Shown piece after piece: positions 46,759 to 56,953 of a DNA stretch of 64,000 nt (the first letter of the stretch is position 1; each line of letters begins with the position of its first letter). Below the pieces are notes generated by a model. That model was not told where the DNA came from. It saw only the letters and a list, made by a program, of their open reading frames with translations, and searched no databases. A program made the position numbers and the translations under genes. This DNA is from Methylobacterium marchantiae (GTDB lineage: Bacteria > Pseudomonadota > Alphaproteobacteria > Rhizobiales > Beijerinckiaceae), in the NCBI RefSeq assembly GCF_022179405.1, contig NZ_BPQT01000001.1, forward strand, positions 1-64,000, read 5' to 3'.

Positions 46759-47270
46759 TGTGTCTCTGGTCCTGATGGGCATTGAGCCAAGGGCGCTTGT
46801 AGTCCGGGTCGGGCTTGGGGTCTGTCGCATTCCTGCAACAACAACCTCCGAATACGAGGCTAGCCGTCAATGAAGGGTAAAGGTTAGGCGCAGATGAGGA
46901 TCGAGAGACCAGTGACGTGCTCTGGCGCACCTCAGACCCTTTTCAGACACAATTGCGTGACGGTGCCATTCTGTCGCTGGGATATCGGCCCTCCACTTGA
47001 GACAACCATTTGTTAAGCGGAACAATTCTGCAGATCGTCGAGTTGATCCGGATTTTTATCACGCGACACATTGCGAGAGTTGCCCTGCCATGAAAGCTGG
47101 GCGAGCCCGATGCGGGAAAGGAAGCACGGCGAGCGGCCATTCGGCAGCACTTCTCCTCATGCCGCTAAGCCGGGATTAACCCTGATCGGCGATCCTGCGC
47201 TCGGACGGGCGGAGACGGCATCGGGCCGACACGGCACCCTGCGGACGCTCCGTCGAGGGTCGAGCTCGTC
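46759..47270. other. 512-base non-coding gap
   Basis: The region between the outer-membrane barrel gene and the 106-aa gene is less GC-rich than the flanks and must hold two divergent promoters. A 65-codon minus-strand frame at 46943-47140 and other short frames lack ribosome sites and family features. I see no RNA gene or clear operator. Confidence 0.5.
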
Positions 47271-47591
47271 ATGATCAGGTCGTTCGTTCCCGCCGAACCG
47301 GGATATGCCGAAAAGAACCGCGAAGAGAGCCTCGACGAGGACCGTGTCGCCGCGCCGACCTTGCTGCCCTGGGCGATCAAGGTGTCCCTGATCCTGACGG
47401 CGATCGGAGTCGGGACGAGCTTCTACCTCGCACAGAACCTGCCCGGAGCGATGACGGCGAAGCGGGATGCGCAGATGGCGGCCGCAGCCGGCGACCCGAT
47501 GACGACGGGCTCCATACCGGGCGACCGCCGACAGAATGGTGAAGCCGGGCGCCGTTCTTCCGGCGGAACCATGGATTTCAGGCTGCGCTGA
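47271..47591 (+). CDS. Hypothetical single-span membrane protein (106 aa)
   Basis: A 106-aa protein with one predicted transmembrane helix (residues 33-54, AIKVSLILTAIGVGTSFYLA). The C-terminal side has a GSIPGDRR segment like the disordered tails of many Methylobacterium inner-membrane proteins. Only a weak ribosome site precedes the ATG. No family is recognised; it converges on fhcC. Confidence 0.5.
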   Translation: MIRSFVPAEPGYAEKNREESLDEDRVAAPTLLPWAIKVSLILTAIGVGTSFYLAQNLPGAMTAKRDAQMAAAAGDPMTTGSIPGDRRQNGEAGRRSSGGTMDFRLR

Positions 47592-47672
47592 TCGCTGCGA
47601 AGGGGCTCGCCCGAGCGGCGACGCCTCTCCCTCACCGCCGGGATCGATCCGACGGCGAGGAAGCCGGTCGCG

Positions 47673-48470
47673 TCAGCCGGCGGCGACCCAGACCTCGCCC
47701 TTGCCGAGGGTGGCGAGGTCGCCCGAATAGCGCTTGAGTGCCCCGGCGGCGAGATCGGCATGGGCCGGGCTCAGAGCGCGAAGCGAGCGGGCCAGCAGCC
47801 GCAGGAACACGAGGTCGTGCGTTCCCGTCTCGACGAAGCTCGGGCTCAGGGCACCGTGCCCACCGGCGAGGATCGTGCCGCGGCGCATGCCGTAGCCGGG
47901 GTGGTCACCCACGGAGAGGGCCGCGATGGTGCCCGCGATCATCCGCGATCCGGCATGGGCACCGGCGGCGCCGACCAGGATCGTCCCGCGCCGCATGCGG
48001 TCGCCGAGGTAGTCGCCGGCCGATCCGCGGATCACCAGCGTGGCGCCGTCGAGCCCGGCCTTGGCGGCGTAGACCGCGCCGCCGGCATGATCCCCGGCAT
48101 CGCCCTCGATCGTGATCGTCCCGCCGGTGGCGCCCGAACCGGCATAGGGACCGGCCGATCCCGTCACCGTGACGGAGCCCGACGCCATGCCGGCACCGAG
48201 GCGCTGGCCGACATCGCCGACCACGCGGATGGCGCCGCCGCCGAGCGAGGCGCCGACGCGGTCGAGCCGGGACGAGCCGCCCTCGATGGTCAGGGTGTCG
48301 GAGCCGTCGAGGGACACCGTAAAGCAATCGCCGAGGGTCAACCCGCGCCGGCTGGTGCCGACCGGAAGTCTGGCCGCCTCGGCCTCGGACAGCCCTTTCA
48401 GCGAAAGCGGCGTGACGTGGAGGAGATCGAGCCGCTCCGGCGGCTCCTGGCGCAGGGTGAGGGTGCTCAT
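47673..48470 (-). CDS. fhcC: Formyltransferase/hydrolase complex subunit C
   Basis: A 265-aa protein of right-handed beta-helix type, like archaeal formylmethanofuran dehydrogenase subunit C. Repeats such as GDAGDHAGG, GSAGDYLGDRMRRGTILV and GDHPGYGMRRGTILAGG are visible over residues 80-225. In Methylobacterium it is a structural subunit of Fhc, which turns formyl-H4MPT and water into formate through the methanofuran analogue. Its ATG overlaps the fhcD stop by 4 bases, the last gene of fhcBADC. Confidence 0.95.
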   Translation of the reverse strand: MSTLTLRQEPPERLDLLHVTPLSLKGLSEAEAARLPVGTSRRGLTLGDCFTVSLDGSDTLTIEGGSSRLDRVGASLGGGAIRVVGDVGQRLGAGMASGSVTVTGSAGPYAGSGATGGTITIEGDAGDHAGGAVYAAKAGLDGATLVIRGSAGDYLGDRMRRGTILVGAAGAHAGSRMIAGTIAALSVGDHPGYGMRRGTILAGGHGALSPSFVETGTHDLVFLRLLARSLRALSPAHADLAAGALKRYSGDLATLGKGEVWVAAG

Positions 48471-49423
48471 GCCGCTCCAGCCTCGCTCGCCGGCTCCTTC
48501 GAGAGCAGGTCCTTCAGGTGATAATGGTGGCGGCCGAGATTGCCGCCGTAATTGCCCGCCGTCACCGCCACGAGCCCGTGCGCGGCGCCGGCCGCCGTCG
48601 AGGCGTGCAGAGCCGCCCGCATGGATTCGGCCACACCGGCCGAGGTCAGGGCGTCGATCACGATCTCCAGCACCACGCCGACCTCGGCCGAGAGCTCGGA
48701 GCCGGCCCGGCCCTTCAGGGTCGGGCAATAGGCGTCGTTGGTCGAGGCCATCATGCCCTTGGTGCGCGCGCCCACCTTCGAGCCGGAACGGACGATGCCG
48801 CCGGGGAAGGGCAGGATCGCGCCCGACACGGTGCGGGCCGCGTCCACGGCGATCTCGGCGACCTTCAGGGTCTCGGCATGGTTGCGGCCGAGGAACAGCA
48901 GGTTGCCGCCGCCCACCGCGCCGTCCACCGCGCGGACGAAATCCTCGCAGAGGAACTCGCCGTCCATCACCGGGATGCGCCAGTAGCGACGCGCCTTGCC
49001 GGTGACCGGGTCGGTCAGCCGCTTGGCCACCGCGAAGCCGTCGCCGAAATAGCGGATGGCGCCGCCGAGCTTTATTTTCGTGGGGCCCTCCACACCGGCG
49101 TAGCACGCCGTGCCCGGGCAGGTGAGGATGCACTGGCCGACGCGCTTCAGGAGCTGGTCCTTGAGGCCGTTCGGCTCGAAACCGAACAGCAGCACGCGCA
49201 CGCCGGGGCGGCCGTCCGGCGTCTCCTCGGGGGACAATTCGCAATCGATCCCGGCCTCGGCGCCGCAGCCGATCACCGAGGTGGCGAAGCCGGTCATGGT
49301 GACGGCCGCGATCATCGCCCATTTGGCGGTGTCGTTGGTGATGATGATCGCCGTGCCGGCGACGTCGAACGCCTCGGCGAAGGTGTCGATCACCGGGATG
49401 CCGTTGAGGGTGAGGTCAGCCAT
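48467..49423 (-). CDS. fhcD: Formylmethanofuran:H4MPT formyltransferase subunit
   Basis: A 318-aa Ftr homologue (MADLTLNGIPVIDTFAEAFD, then GCGAEAGIDCELSPEETPDGRPG). It moves the formyl group from N5-formyl-H4MPT to the methanofuran-like carrier within the Fhc complex. Typical motifs such as GGAIRYFGDGF and CPTLKGR are present. It starts 52 bases after fhcA and overlaps fhcC by 4 bases. Length equals the usual Ftr of about 300 aa. Confidence 0.96.
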   Translation of the reverse strand: MADLTLNGIPVIDTFAEAFDVAGTAIIITNDTAKWAMIAAVTMTGFATSVIGCGAEAGIDCELSPEETPDGRPGVRVLLFGFEPNGLKDQLLKRVGQCILTCPGTACYAGVEGPTKIKLGGAIRYFGDGFAVAKRLTDPVTGKARRYWRIPVMDGEFLCEDFVRAVDGAVGGGNLLFLGRNHAETLKVAEIAVDAARTVSGAILPFPGGIVRSGSKVGARTKGMMASTNDAYCPTLKGRAGSELSAEVGVVLEIVIDALTSAGVAESMRAALHASTAAGAAHGLVAVTAGNYGGNLGRHHYHLKDLLSKEPASEAGAA

Positions 49424-49475
49424 GGTCAGTCACCCGTCCTCACGCGACGCGTCGTCATCGAGCCCGACATCGTTC

Positions 49476-51119
49476 TCAAGCCCGGCATGCCACGTCCTCG
49501 AACACATCGCTCACGAGGAAGGCCTCGTCCGGCACGGTGAAGCTGTCGAGGCCGGCGCCGAAACGGGCGTCGAGATAGGCGTCGGTGCGCGTCTCCATCG
49601 CCTTGTCGGATTCCACCGTCAGTTCGAGGGTGCGGCCGCTGCGCCAATTCACGATCTCACCGTCCTCGACGATGACGTGGCCGTCCTTCAGGACGAGGCG
49701 GGCGCGGGCGAACATCGCCGTGCGGTTCCTGTCGTCGCGATAGATCGCGACATCGGCCCGCGCGCCCTCGCGTAGGTGACCGCGATCGGCGAGGCCGAGG
49801 AGCTTGGCCGGGCCGGAACGGGTCAGCTGGGCGATCTCGGAGAAGGAATATTCCCGCTCGATCCCGCACAGGCCGGAGCGCTCGGCGATGACCTTGTGCA
49901 GGCCGGCGATCTCGCGGTCGCGCTCCTCCTTGTCCATCAGCAGGTGGATGATGCGGGGATATTCGGTGAAGGGGCCGCCATTCGGGTGGTCGGTGGTGAG
50001 GATGGTGCGCTCGGGGTCCCCCGACAGCAGCATCAGCTCGAGACCGATCGCCCATTGCAGGGAGCTCACCGGGCCGCGCGGCTTGTAGAGGAACGGCACG
50101 ATGCCGCCGCCTTCCGCGTCGCCCGCCGTGATGATCCACTTCTTCGGGTTGGCGCCCTTGCGACCGGCGAACTGGCGGATCACGTCCAGCGAGATCGTCA
50201 CCGTCTGGCCGAAGGCGATCTGACCCACGTCGAAGGTGGCGTTGGGGTGGCGCTCCATCGCCTCGGTGATGCGCTCGGCCGCCGAGCGGAAGCCGCCGGT
50301 GCCGGGATTGGCCGGATCGACCGCACCGTAGGCGTAGAACTGCGCATGGGCGAAGTGGATGCGGCGTCCCTCCGCCGCCTCCATCGTCGCCACGAAGGAA
50401 TCGTCGGCGCCGGGAATGCCGAGATTGTTGGCATGGACGTGCAGCGGATGCGGCACGCCGATCTCCTCCACCGCGTCGAGGAGGGCGTTCATGATCTTGC
50501 GGGTGGTGAGCCCGTAGACCGGGATCTCCTCGTCGAGGCTGAGGTTGAGCATCCCGTCCTTGAAGGCCGAGGCGCCGCCCGCATTGATGCACTTGACGCC
50601 GAGCCCGCGCGATGTCGCCACCGAGAGGGCGACGAGGTCGCGAACCGCCGCCTTGCCCTCGCGCTGGCGCAGCAAGTCGAGGAGCTGGTCGTCGTTGCCC
50701 ATCACGGTCAGCGCGCCGCGGTCGAGCAACGGGATGTCGGCGAGTTCGAGCTGGGTCGCCAGCGCGTTGGTCGGCGGCATCGCCGGCTCGACGGCGATGG
50801 TGTAGCCCATCCGCGCGTAATTCGCGCCGATCCAGGCGGCCGAGCCGCCGGCATGGGCGAAGGGATGGCCCTCGGGCGCGGCCTCGCTGGCATAGAGATC
50901 CGGCAGCAGCAGGCGGCTCATCACCACGTTGCCGCCGGCGATGTGCGAATGCACCTCGACGCCGCCCGCCATCACGACGCATCCGCCGGCGTCGATGGTC
51001 TTGTCGGGCTTCCGCTCCGACGGCGCGACGACGCGGCCGTACTCGATCCAGACGTCGCCGACGCCGTCGCGATTGGCGGTGGGATCGACGACCCGGCCGC
51101 CCTTGATCAGGATCAGCAT
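49476..51119 (-). CDS. fhcA: Formyltransferase/hydrolase complex subunit A (amidohydrolase)
   Basis: A 547-aa amidohydrolase homologous to formylmethanofuran dehydrogenase subunit A. The metal motif EVHSHIAGGN has His57 and His59; others are LHVHANNLG, ITAGDAEGGG and TTDHPNGGPF. In the bacterial complex it hydrolyses the formyl carrier to formate, the end of H4MPT-linked formaldehyde oxidation. Its ATG overlaps the fhcB stop by one base (TGATG). The gene order fhcBADC is collinear on the minus strand. Confidence 0.96.
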   Translation of the reverse strand: MLILIKGGRVVDPTANRDGVGDVWIEYGRVVAPSERKPDKTIDAGGCVVMAGGVEVHSHIAGGNVVMSRLLLPDLYASEAAPEGHPFAHAGGSAAWIGANYARMGYTIAVEPAMPPTNALATQLELADIPLLDRGALTVMGNDDQLLDLLRQREGKAAVRDLVALSVATSRGLGVKCINAGGASAFKDGMLNLSLDEEIPVYGLTTRKIMNALLDAVEEIGVPHPLHVHANNLGIPGADDSFVATMEAAEGRRIHFAHAQFYAYGAVDPANPGTGGFRSAAERITEAMERHPNATFDVGQIAFGQTVTISLDVIRQFAGRKGANPKKWIITAGDAEGGGIVPFLYKPRGPVSSLQWAIGLELMLLSGDPERTILTTDHPNGGPFTEYPRIIHLLMDKEERDREIAGLHKVIAERSGLCGIEREYSFSEIAQLTRSGPAKLLGLADRGHLREGARADVAIYRDDRNRTAMFARARLVLKDGHVIVEDGEIVNWRSGRTLELTVESDKAMETRTDAYLDARFGAGLDSFTVPDEAFLVSDVFEDVACRA

Positions 51120-52204
51120 CAGGCGCCCTTCTTCTGCGTGAGGCGGTCTTGCAAACGATCTTGGATAGCGGCGAGCACTCCGGCCGCCGTCAGGTCCGCC
51201 GGCTGGCCGGCGGCAGGCATGTAGGTGATCGCCGCGCGGCGCTCGTTCCACAGGGCGCCTCCGGCCGTCTCGCCGGGCACGCCCACCGCAATAACGATCT
51301 CGGCGACGTCGCCGGTGGCATCGGGACTGCCCTCGCCGACGATGGCGATGGTGGGCAGGGTGCCGAGCCAGTCCGGGCGCGGGGCGGGGAGGGAGGCGAG
51401 CCACAGGGCGGCATCGGCCTCGCCGGCCGCCACCTGCCGCGCACTGTCGAAGCGCCAGGGATCGTGTTCGGGCAGATCACGGCCGAAGCCGACCCGCGGC
51501 GGCTGCCCGGTGGTCCAGGAGGCGAGCTGCGTCACGGCCCGGCCCTGGAACCCGTCGGACACGGAGAGGGCGAAGAAGCGCGTCAGGTCGTTGAGGTCGC
51601 GCACCAGCCCCTGCAGCATTTCGACGCCGAGCTCGCCGATCTCGGCGGCATCGTAGAGGACGACGCCGTATTGCGCGGTCGTGAGGCGGCGGGCGAGATC
51701 GGCATGGGCCGCCTCGCCGGAGAGGTTGCCCTTCACGTAGGCGCGCAGATGCGCCACCGAGACGGCGAGACCGCCGGTATCGGCGGGGTAGGCCACGTGG
51801 CGGGTGGCGCCGTTGCCGGGGCCGCCGAGCGAGAGCAGCGTTCGCTCGGAACCGGCGGCGCGGCCGCGGCTCGGCGCGGAGGCGGCGATCTCCTGTACGA
51901 TCGGCCGGTCCCAGGGACGGAAGCCGACGATCAGCACGGCATCGGCCCGGCCGATCGCCTCGGCCGGCGTCGTGTTCAGGTTGCCGAACTGGCTGAGAGG
52001 TCCGAGCTCCGCATAGAGGCCGTCGCCGCCCAGCGGGTCGACGGAGGCGCCGATGGCGCCGGCCAGATGATAGGCCGCGCGCACCGCGCTGGTATCCGCG
52101 CTCAGACCGGTCACGATCGGCGTCTTCGCTGCGGCGAGGAGCGTGGCAGCGGCCTCCACCGCCGCACTCACGTCCGCTGCACCACCCTTTATCCAGGCAG
52201 CCAT
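51119..52204 (-). CDS. fhcB: Formyltransferase/hydrolase complex subunit B
   Basis: A 361-aa protein related to the tungsto/molybdopterin subunit B of archaeal formylmethanofuran dehydrogenase. It contains no cysteine at all, so it cannot bind an Fe-S cluster or a Cys-ligated metal. This fits the known non-redox, hydrolytic nature of the methylotroph complex. The ATG at 52204 (MAAWIKGGAADV) follows AAGGTGAAGGC; an in-frame start 25 codons upstream is unlikely. It is the first gene of fhcBADC. Confidence 0.92.
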   Translation of the reverse strand: MAAWIKGGAADVSAAVEAAATLLAAAKTPIVTGLSADTSAVRAAYHLAGAIGASVDPLGGDGLYAELGPLSQFGNLNTTPAEAIGRADAVLIVGFRPWDRPIVQEIAASAPSRGRAAGSERTLLSLGGPGNGATRHVAYPADTGGLAVSVAHLRAYVKGNLSGEAAHADLARRLTTAQYGVVLYDAAEIGELGVEMLQGLVRDLNDLTRFFALSVSDGFQGRAVTQLASWTTGQPPRVGFGRDLPEHDPWRFDSARQVAAGEADAALWLASLPAPRPDWLGTLPTIAIVGEGSPDATGDVAEIVIAVGVPGETAGGALWNERRAAITYMPAAGQPADLTAAGVLAAIQDRLQDRLTQKKGA

Positions 52205-52656
52205 GCCTTCACCTTGGAGAACGAGGGCCCGGCACGCGCTGTATTCAGCGTCGCGCACGGCGGGACTGCGCCAGTCCATTCCTAGTGGGGCGGCACGTTT
52301 GCATCGCCGAGGCGCTGCAAGCAAGCCCCAACCTTCTCCCCTCGCGACCCTCGCCCGGACGCGACGGCCTCGCTCGGCGCCGGACCGAATCCGATACTCG
52401 TCCCGACGAGCCGGGGTCGTGTCCCATGGCGGGGCCGCATGGATCGGCGCTCCTCGATCCCGGCATTTCAGACGAGCCGGGATGTCAGACGACTCGGGTT
52501 GTCCGGCAGCTCGGGACGTCCGGCAACTCTTGCGAGCGGTCGGCCCGCCGTGGGAGAAGCCCGCGAACGACCGATCGTCTCGAGCGCGGTCTTCCATCCC
52601 GGCGACGGCCGACGGGATCAGGATGCGCGTGACGCGCTCAGAGGGGGCTTTCCTTG
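52205..52656. other. 452-base divergent intergenic region
   Basis: The region between fhcB and orf4/mptG should contain the promoters of both H4MPT operons. Several short frames cross it, but none has a ribosome site or a familiar product. I recognise no defined operator or structured RNA. Confidence 0.5.
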
Positions 52657-53658
52657 ATGAAAGAGATCGCCGTGGACCAGATCCCCGACGAACGGCCCGC
52701 AGGACGGGGCTCGACGGTTCCGGGCGCGGTGCGGGTCCGTGCCCCCGCGCGCCTGCATTTCGGCTTCCTCGACCTGCATGGCGGCCTCGGACGTCGGTTC
52801 GGCAGCATCGGTCTGGCAGTCGACGCACCCTCCGTGGACCTCACCGCACGGCCGGCGACGAGTCTTCGGGTGACCGGGGCCGAGGCGAAACGCACGCGCG
52901 CCTATGCGGAAGCGGCGGCGAGCCATCTCGGGATCGAGAGCCGTGCCGCGATCCAGGTGGACGAGGCCATCCCCGCCCATGCCGGCTTCGGCTCGGGCAC
53001 GCAGCTCGCCCTCAGCGTCGCCGCGGCGCTCGCCGCCCTCGACGGGCGCGCCTTCTCGCCCGATGCCTTCGCCGACGCCCTCGACCGGGGCAACCGCTCC
53101 GGCGTGGGGCTCGCGGCCTTCACCCAGGGCGGCCTCATCGTCGATGGCGGCCGCGACGCCAGCAACGGCCCGCCGCCGCTGATTGCGCGCCTCGCCTATC
53201 CGGAGGCGTGGCGCATCCTGCTGATCCTCGACGAGGCCATGACCGGGGTGCATGGCACCCGTGAGGTCGAGGCGTTCCGCGATCTGCCGCGCTTCCCCGA
53301 GGCGCAGGCGGCCGAGATCTGCCGGATCGTGCTGATGCAGGTGCTCCCCGCCATCGCCACCGCCGAGGCCGAAGGATTCGGCGCCGGCATCACCACGATC
53401 CAGCGGCTGATCGGCGATCATTTCGCGCCCCATCAGGGCGGGCGCTACGCGAGCCCCGCGGTGGCGGAGGCGCTGGCGGCGATCGCCGCGCAGGGGGTCG
53501 CCGGCTACGGCCAGAGCTCGTGGGGGCCGACCGGCTTCGCCCTGGTCGCCTCGGAGGCCGAGGCCCTGGCCCTCAAGGCCTCCCTCGAACGCCCCGGTTC
53601 CCTGCGCTTCGTGATCGCCCGCGGACGCAACAGCGGCGCCTCGGTGACCCGGCTTTAA
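52657..53658 (+). CDS. mptG: Beta-ribofuranosylaminobenzene 5'-phosphate synthase
   Basis: A 333-aa GHMP-kinase-like protein known as Orf4 in methylotroph H4MPT clusters. It joins PRPP and p-aminobenzoate, the first committed step of methanopterin synthesis. Visible are VRVRAPARLHFGFLDLHG near residue 25 and PAHAGFGSGTQLALSVA near 110, the phosphate loop. A strong GAGGGGG ribosome site stands before ATG 52657; a TTG lies one codon earlier. It opens the rightward operon. Confidence 0.93.
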   Translation: MKEIAVDQIPDERPAGRGSTVPGAVRVRAPARLHFGFLDLHGGLGRRFGSIGLAVDAPSVDLTARPATSLRVTGAEAKRTRAYAEAAASHLGIESRAAIQVDEAIPAHAGFGSGTQLALSVAAALAALDGRAFSPDAFADALDRGNRSGVGLAAFTQGGLIVDGGRDASNGPPPLIARLAYPEAWRILLILDEAMTGVHGTREVEAFRDLPRFPEAQAAEICRIVLMQVLPAIATAEAEGFGAGITTIQRLIGDHFAPHQGGRYASPAVAEALAAIAAQGVAGYGQSSWGPTGFALVASEAEALALKASLERPGSLRFVIARGRNSGASVTRL

Positions 53659-53800
53659 GGGAAGCCGGCGCATCAGCGACGCTTGACCATCCCGGCCCAG
53701 CCGGCTTTGGAAGAAGACTAGAAAGAAACGAAGCCCCGGAAGAAACCATGCAGGTGACGACCCCGCCAGGGTGTCGGACACCTGCGGAGGGAGAGACACG

Positions 53801-54694
53801 ATGGCCCGCTCGATTCTGCATATGCTCACGCCCCTCAAGCACATGAGCCCGTTCGACGTGAACATGGCCGTGGATGCGGGTTTCGAGACCATCGCGACCT
53901 ATACCGACGTGACCCTGCCGGACGTGACGTCGCTGGTGCAGGATTCGATCTTCTCCCGCTCCCCGCAGGACGGCACCCGCACGACCATCTTCATCGGCGG
54001 CAAGAACGCCGAGGACGCCCTCGACATGGTGGACCGGGCGAAGAAGGCCCTGGTGCCGCCCTTCGCCAACCACATCGTCGCCGATCCCGCCGGCTCCTTC
54101 ACCACGGGGGCGGCCATGGTCGCGGAGGTGACCCGCGCGCTGAAGTCCAAGTTCGGCACCGACCTGAAGGGCAAGCGCATCGTCATCTTCGGCGGCGCCG
54201 GCGTCGTCGCCTACGTGGCGGCGGTGATCGGCGCGCTGGAAGGCGCCAAGACCGTCATCGTCGGCCATGACGGCGAGGAGCGCGTCTCGAAGATCGCCTT
54301 CACCATGAAATGGCGCTTCGGCATCGATGTCGGCGCCGTCGACGGCTCCACCGCGGAGGCCCGCTGCGCCGCCATCGCCGAGGCCGACGTGATCCTGTCC
54401 GCCGGCCCGGCCGGCATCCCGATCCTGTCGGCCCAGGATCTGGAATGCGCGCCGAACCTCCTCGTCGCCTCCGACGTGAACGCGGTGCCGCCCGCCGGAA
54501 TCGCCGGAATCGACGTGAACGCCAAGGACGTGGCGCTCCCCACCGGCAAGGGCATCGGCATCGGCGCGCTCGCGGTCGGCAACGTCAAGTACCAGACCCA
54601 GTCGCGCCTGTTCCGCCAGATCCTCGAGGCCGACGAGCCGCTCTGCCTCGATTTCCGCGACGCCTACAAGGTCGCCGTCGACGTCGCCGGCTGA
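53801..54694 (+). CDS. mtdB: NAD(P)-dependent methylene-H4MPT dehydrogenase
   Basis: A 297-aa MtdB, oxidising methylene-H4MPT to methenyl-H4MPT with NAD or NADP. The catalytic domain has MARSILHMLTPLKHMSPFDVN; the Rossmann motif IFGGAGVVAYVAAVIGALEG starts near residue 127. The ATG at 53801 has GGAGGGAGA upstream. The gene follows mptG by 142 bases, with an 8-base inverted repeat (AAGCCGGC/GCCGGCTT) in the gap. Confidence 0.96.
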   Translation: MARSILHMLTPLKHMSPFDVNMAVDAGFETIATYTDVTLPDVTSLVQDSIFSRSPQDGTRTTIFIGGKNAEDALDMVDRAKKALVPPFANHIVADPAGSFTTGAAMVAEVTRALKSKFGTDLKGKRIVIFGGAGVVAYVAAVIGALEGAKTVIVGHDGEERVSKIAFTMKWRFGIDVGAVDGSTAEARCAAIAEADVILSAGPAGIPILSAQDLECAPNLLVASDVNAVPPAGIAGIDVNAKDVALPTGKGIGIGALAVGNVKYQTQSRLFRQILEADEPLCLDFRDAYKVAVDVAG

Positions 54695-54728
54695 CGGGCG
54701 CTCGCCCGTCCGCTCGATCCCACCCATG

Positions 54729-54743
54729 ACCTCATCCTGAGGT
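54729..54743. repeat. Half copy of the 111-bp palindrome
   Basis: ACCTCATCCTGAGGT matches the left end of the repeat at 28990-29006 over 15-16 bases. It lies between mtdB and the ATP-grasp gene and is probably a decayed fragment of that element. Confidence 0.6.
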
Positions 54744-54787
54744 GGGTTGGGAGGAGGGCGAGGGCGTGATCCGAAGCGATCGCCGCG

Positions 54788-55957
54788 ATGGCAGCATCAC
54801 CCGAATGGTCCCCGCCCCGGGGCGACGCGATCCTCATCGCCGCCCAGTCCGGGCGGGCGCTGGCCCAGGCCGCGCGCCGGGCGGGTCTTCGCCCCTACGT
54901 CCTCGACCTCTTCGGCGATGGCGACACGCTCGCCCTCGCCGAAGGCCATCGTCCCGCCCGGGGCCGCTTCGGCGATGGGCTGAGTGGGGAGGGCGTCCTC
55001 TCCGGCCTTGATGCCCTCGCCGTCATGGCGAAAACGCCGCCGATCGGGATCGTGCTCGGAAGCGGCTTCGAGAACGCCACGGACCTGATGGAGAGGATCG
55101 CCCGGCGCCACAGGCTTCTGGGCGCCGGGCCGGAAACGGTCCGGGCACTCAAGGACCCGCTCGCCTTCGCGGCGCTCTGCGCCCGCCTCGCGATCCCGCA
55201 TCCGGACGTCACGCGCGAGGCCGTGGCGGAGAGATCGGGATGGCTCCTCAAGCGCGCAGGCGGTTCCGGCGGCAGCCATATCCGACCTGCCGGTGCGGGG
55301 AGGGCGCCATCGGGCGCCTATTTCCAGCGCCGGGTCGGCGGCAGGGCCCGCGCCGTCGCCTTCCTCGCCGACGGGCGCGAGGCAACGGTCCTGGCCGTCA
55401 CCGAGCAATGGAGCGCGCCGTCGCCCCTGCGCCCCTTCCGCTATGCCGGCGCGCTCGAACGCGCGGCCCGCGAGGCGCCGATCCTGCCGGCCTCGACCCT
55501 CTCCCAGGTGACGGCGGCCATCGCGGGGATCGTCGCGGAGACCGGACTTCGCGGCCTCGCCAGCGCCGATCTCCTCGTCTCGGACGAGGGCTGGTGGCTC
55601 ACCGAGATCAACCCGCGCCCGGGAGCCACCCTCGACATCCTCGACCGGCGCGAGACGCCGCTGCTGACCGCGCATATCGATGCGAGCCTCGGCGTTTTGC
55701 CGCTCGTCGAAGCCGCACCGGTGGATGCGGCGGCCTCGGAAATCTGTTACGCGGCAGCCGGCTACGCGCCGATGCCGCCCCTCGACTGGCCGGATTTCGT
55801 TCGCGACCGCCCACAATCCGGCGCCTGCGTGCCACGCGATGCTCCCCTCTGCACCGTGTTCGCCGCAGGTCCGGACTCGGCCGCCACCCGAGACCTATTG
55901 CGCGTCCGGGCCGCCACTCTGCGGACCCTGCTCGCCACGACGGAGGAAGCCAGATGA
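54788..55957 (+). CDS. ATP-grasp protein of the H4MPT cluster (Orf5-like)
   Basis: A 389-aa ATP-grasp-like protein found between mtdB and mch in Methylobacterium. The nucleotide-binding segment [16 protein letters not shown] is near residue 155, [10 protein letters not shown] follows, and the metal motif is [16 protein letters not shown] near 275. ATP-grasp ligases join a carboxylate to an amine, so a step in methanofuran or H4MPT side-chain synthesis is likely, but no reaction is proved to my knowledge. No clear ribosome site precedes ATG 54788. It overlaps mch by 4 bases. Confidence 0.85.
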   Translation: MAASPEWSPPRGDAILIAAQSGRALAQAARRAGLRPYVLDLFGDGDTLALAEGHRPARGRFGDGLSGEGVLSGLDALAVMAKTPPIGIVLGSGFENATDLMERIARRHRLLGAGPETVRALKDPLAFAALCARLAIPHPDVTREAVAERSGWLLKRAGGSGGSHIRPAGAGRAPSGAYFQRRVGGRARAVAFLADGREATVLAVTEQWSAPSPLRPFRYAGALERAAREAPILPASTLSQVTAAIAGIVAETGLRGLASADLLVSDEGWWLTEINPRPGATLDILDRRETPLLTAHIDASLGVLPLVEAAPVDAAASEICYAAAGYAPMPPLDWPDFVRDRPQSGACVPRDAPLCTVFAAGPDSAATRDLLRVRAATLRTLLATTEEAR

Positions 55958-56940
55958 CCACCCATCCCCCCGCCACGCTTCGGACCACGCCGAGCCTGAA
56001 CGCCCTCGCCAATCCCCTCGTGGAGAAGCTCGTGGCCGATGCCGAGGCCCTGCGCCTCTCCGTCACCACCGAGAACGGCGCGCGCATGGTCGATGCCGGC
56101 GCCACCGTGCGCGGCTCCATCGAGGCCGGCCGGCGCATCGCCGAGATCTGCCTCGGCGGCCTCGGCACCGTGTCGATCGCCCCCACCGGCCCGATCGCGG
56201 CCTGGCCCTATTCCGTGGTGGTGCATTCCGCCGATCCGGTGCTGGCCTGCCTCGGCAGCCAGTATGCCGGCTGGTCGCTGGCCGACGAGACCGGCGATTC
56301 CGGCTTCTTCGCCCTCGGCTCCGGCCCCGGCCGCGCCGTCTCGGTGGTGGAAGACCTCTACAAGGAGCTCGGCTACCGCGACAGCGCCAGCCGGACGGCG
56401 CTGGTGCTCGAAGCCGCCGGCGGACCGCCCGCCTCCGTCATCGCCAAGGTCGCCGAGGCCTGCGGCGTGTCGGCGGATGCGCTGACCTTCATCTACGCGC
56501 CGACCCAGTCGCTCGCCGGCTCGACCCAGGTCGTCGCCCGCGTGCTGGAGGTCGCCCTGCACAAGGCCCATACCGTGGGCTTCGACCTGCACAAGATCGT
56601 GGACGGCATCGGCTCGGCCCCGCTCTCGCCGCAGCATCCCGACTTCATCCAGGCCATGGGCCGCACCAACGACGCCATCATCTATGGCGGCCGGGTGCAG
56701 CTCTTCGTCGAGGCCGACGAGGCGGATGCCAAGCAGCTCGCCGAGCAGCTGCCCTCCACCACCTCGGCCGACCACGGCGCTCCCTTCGCCGACATCTTCG
56801 GCCGGGTGAACGGCGATTTCTACAAGATCGACGGCGCGCTGTTCAGCCCGGCCGAGGTCATCGTCACCTCGGTGACCACCGGCAAGAGCTTTCGCGGAGG
56901 CCGGCTGATGCCGGAGCTGGTGGACGCGTCGTTCAGCTGA
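55954..56940 (+). CDS. mch: Methenyl-H4MPT cyclohydrolase
   Basis: A 328-aa Mch, hydrolysing methenyl-H4MPT to formyl-H4MPT. Conserved parts are RSG-like [40 protein letters not shown] and [28 protein letters not shown] stands before the ATG, which overlaps the upstream stop as ATGA. Together with MtdB and Fhc it completes the oxidation of formaldehyde to formate. A palindromic repeat follows. Confidence 0.96.
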   Translation: MTTHPPATLRTTPSLNALANPLVEKLVADAEALRLSVTTENGARMVDAGATVRGSIEAGRRIAEICLGGLGTVSIAPTGPIAAWPYSVVVHSADPVLACLGSQYAGWSLADETGDSGFFALGSGPGRAVSVVEDLYKELGYRDSASRTALVLEAAGGPPASVIAKVAEACGVSADALTFIYAPTQSLAGSTQVVARVLEVALHKAHTVGFDLHKIVDGIGSAPLSPQHPDFIQAMGRTNDAIIYGGRVQLFVEADEADAKQLAEQLPSTTSADHGAPFADIFGRVNGDFYKIDGALFSPAEVIVTSVTTGKSFRGGRLMPELVDASFS

Positions 56941-56953
56941 GCCACATCACGCG

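Noticed and set aside
46943-47140. 65-codon minus-strand frame in the gap upstream of the outer-membrane gene
   Set aside because: No ribosome site, no typical codon use and no domain.
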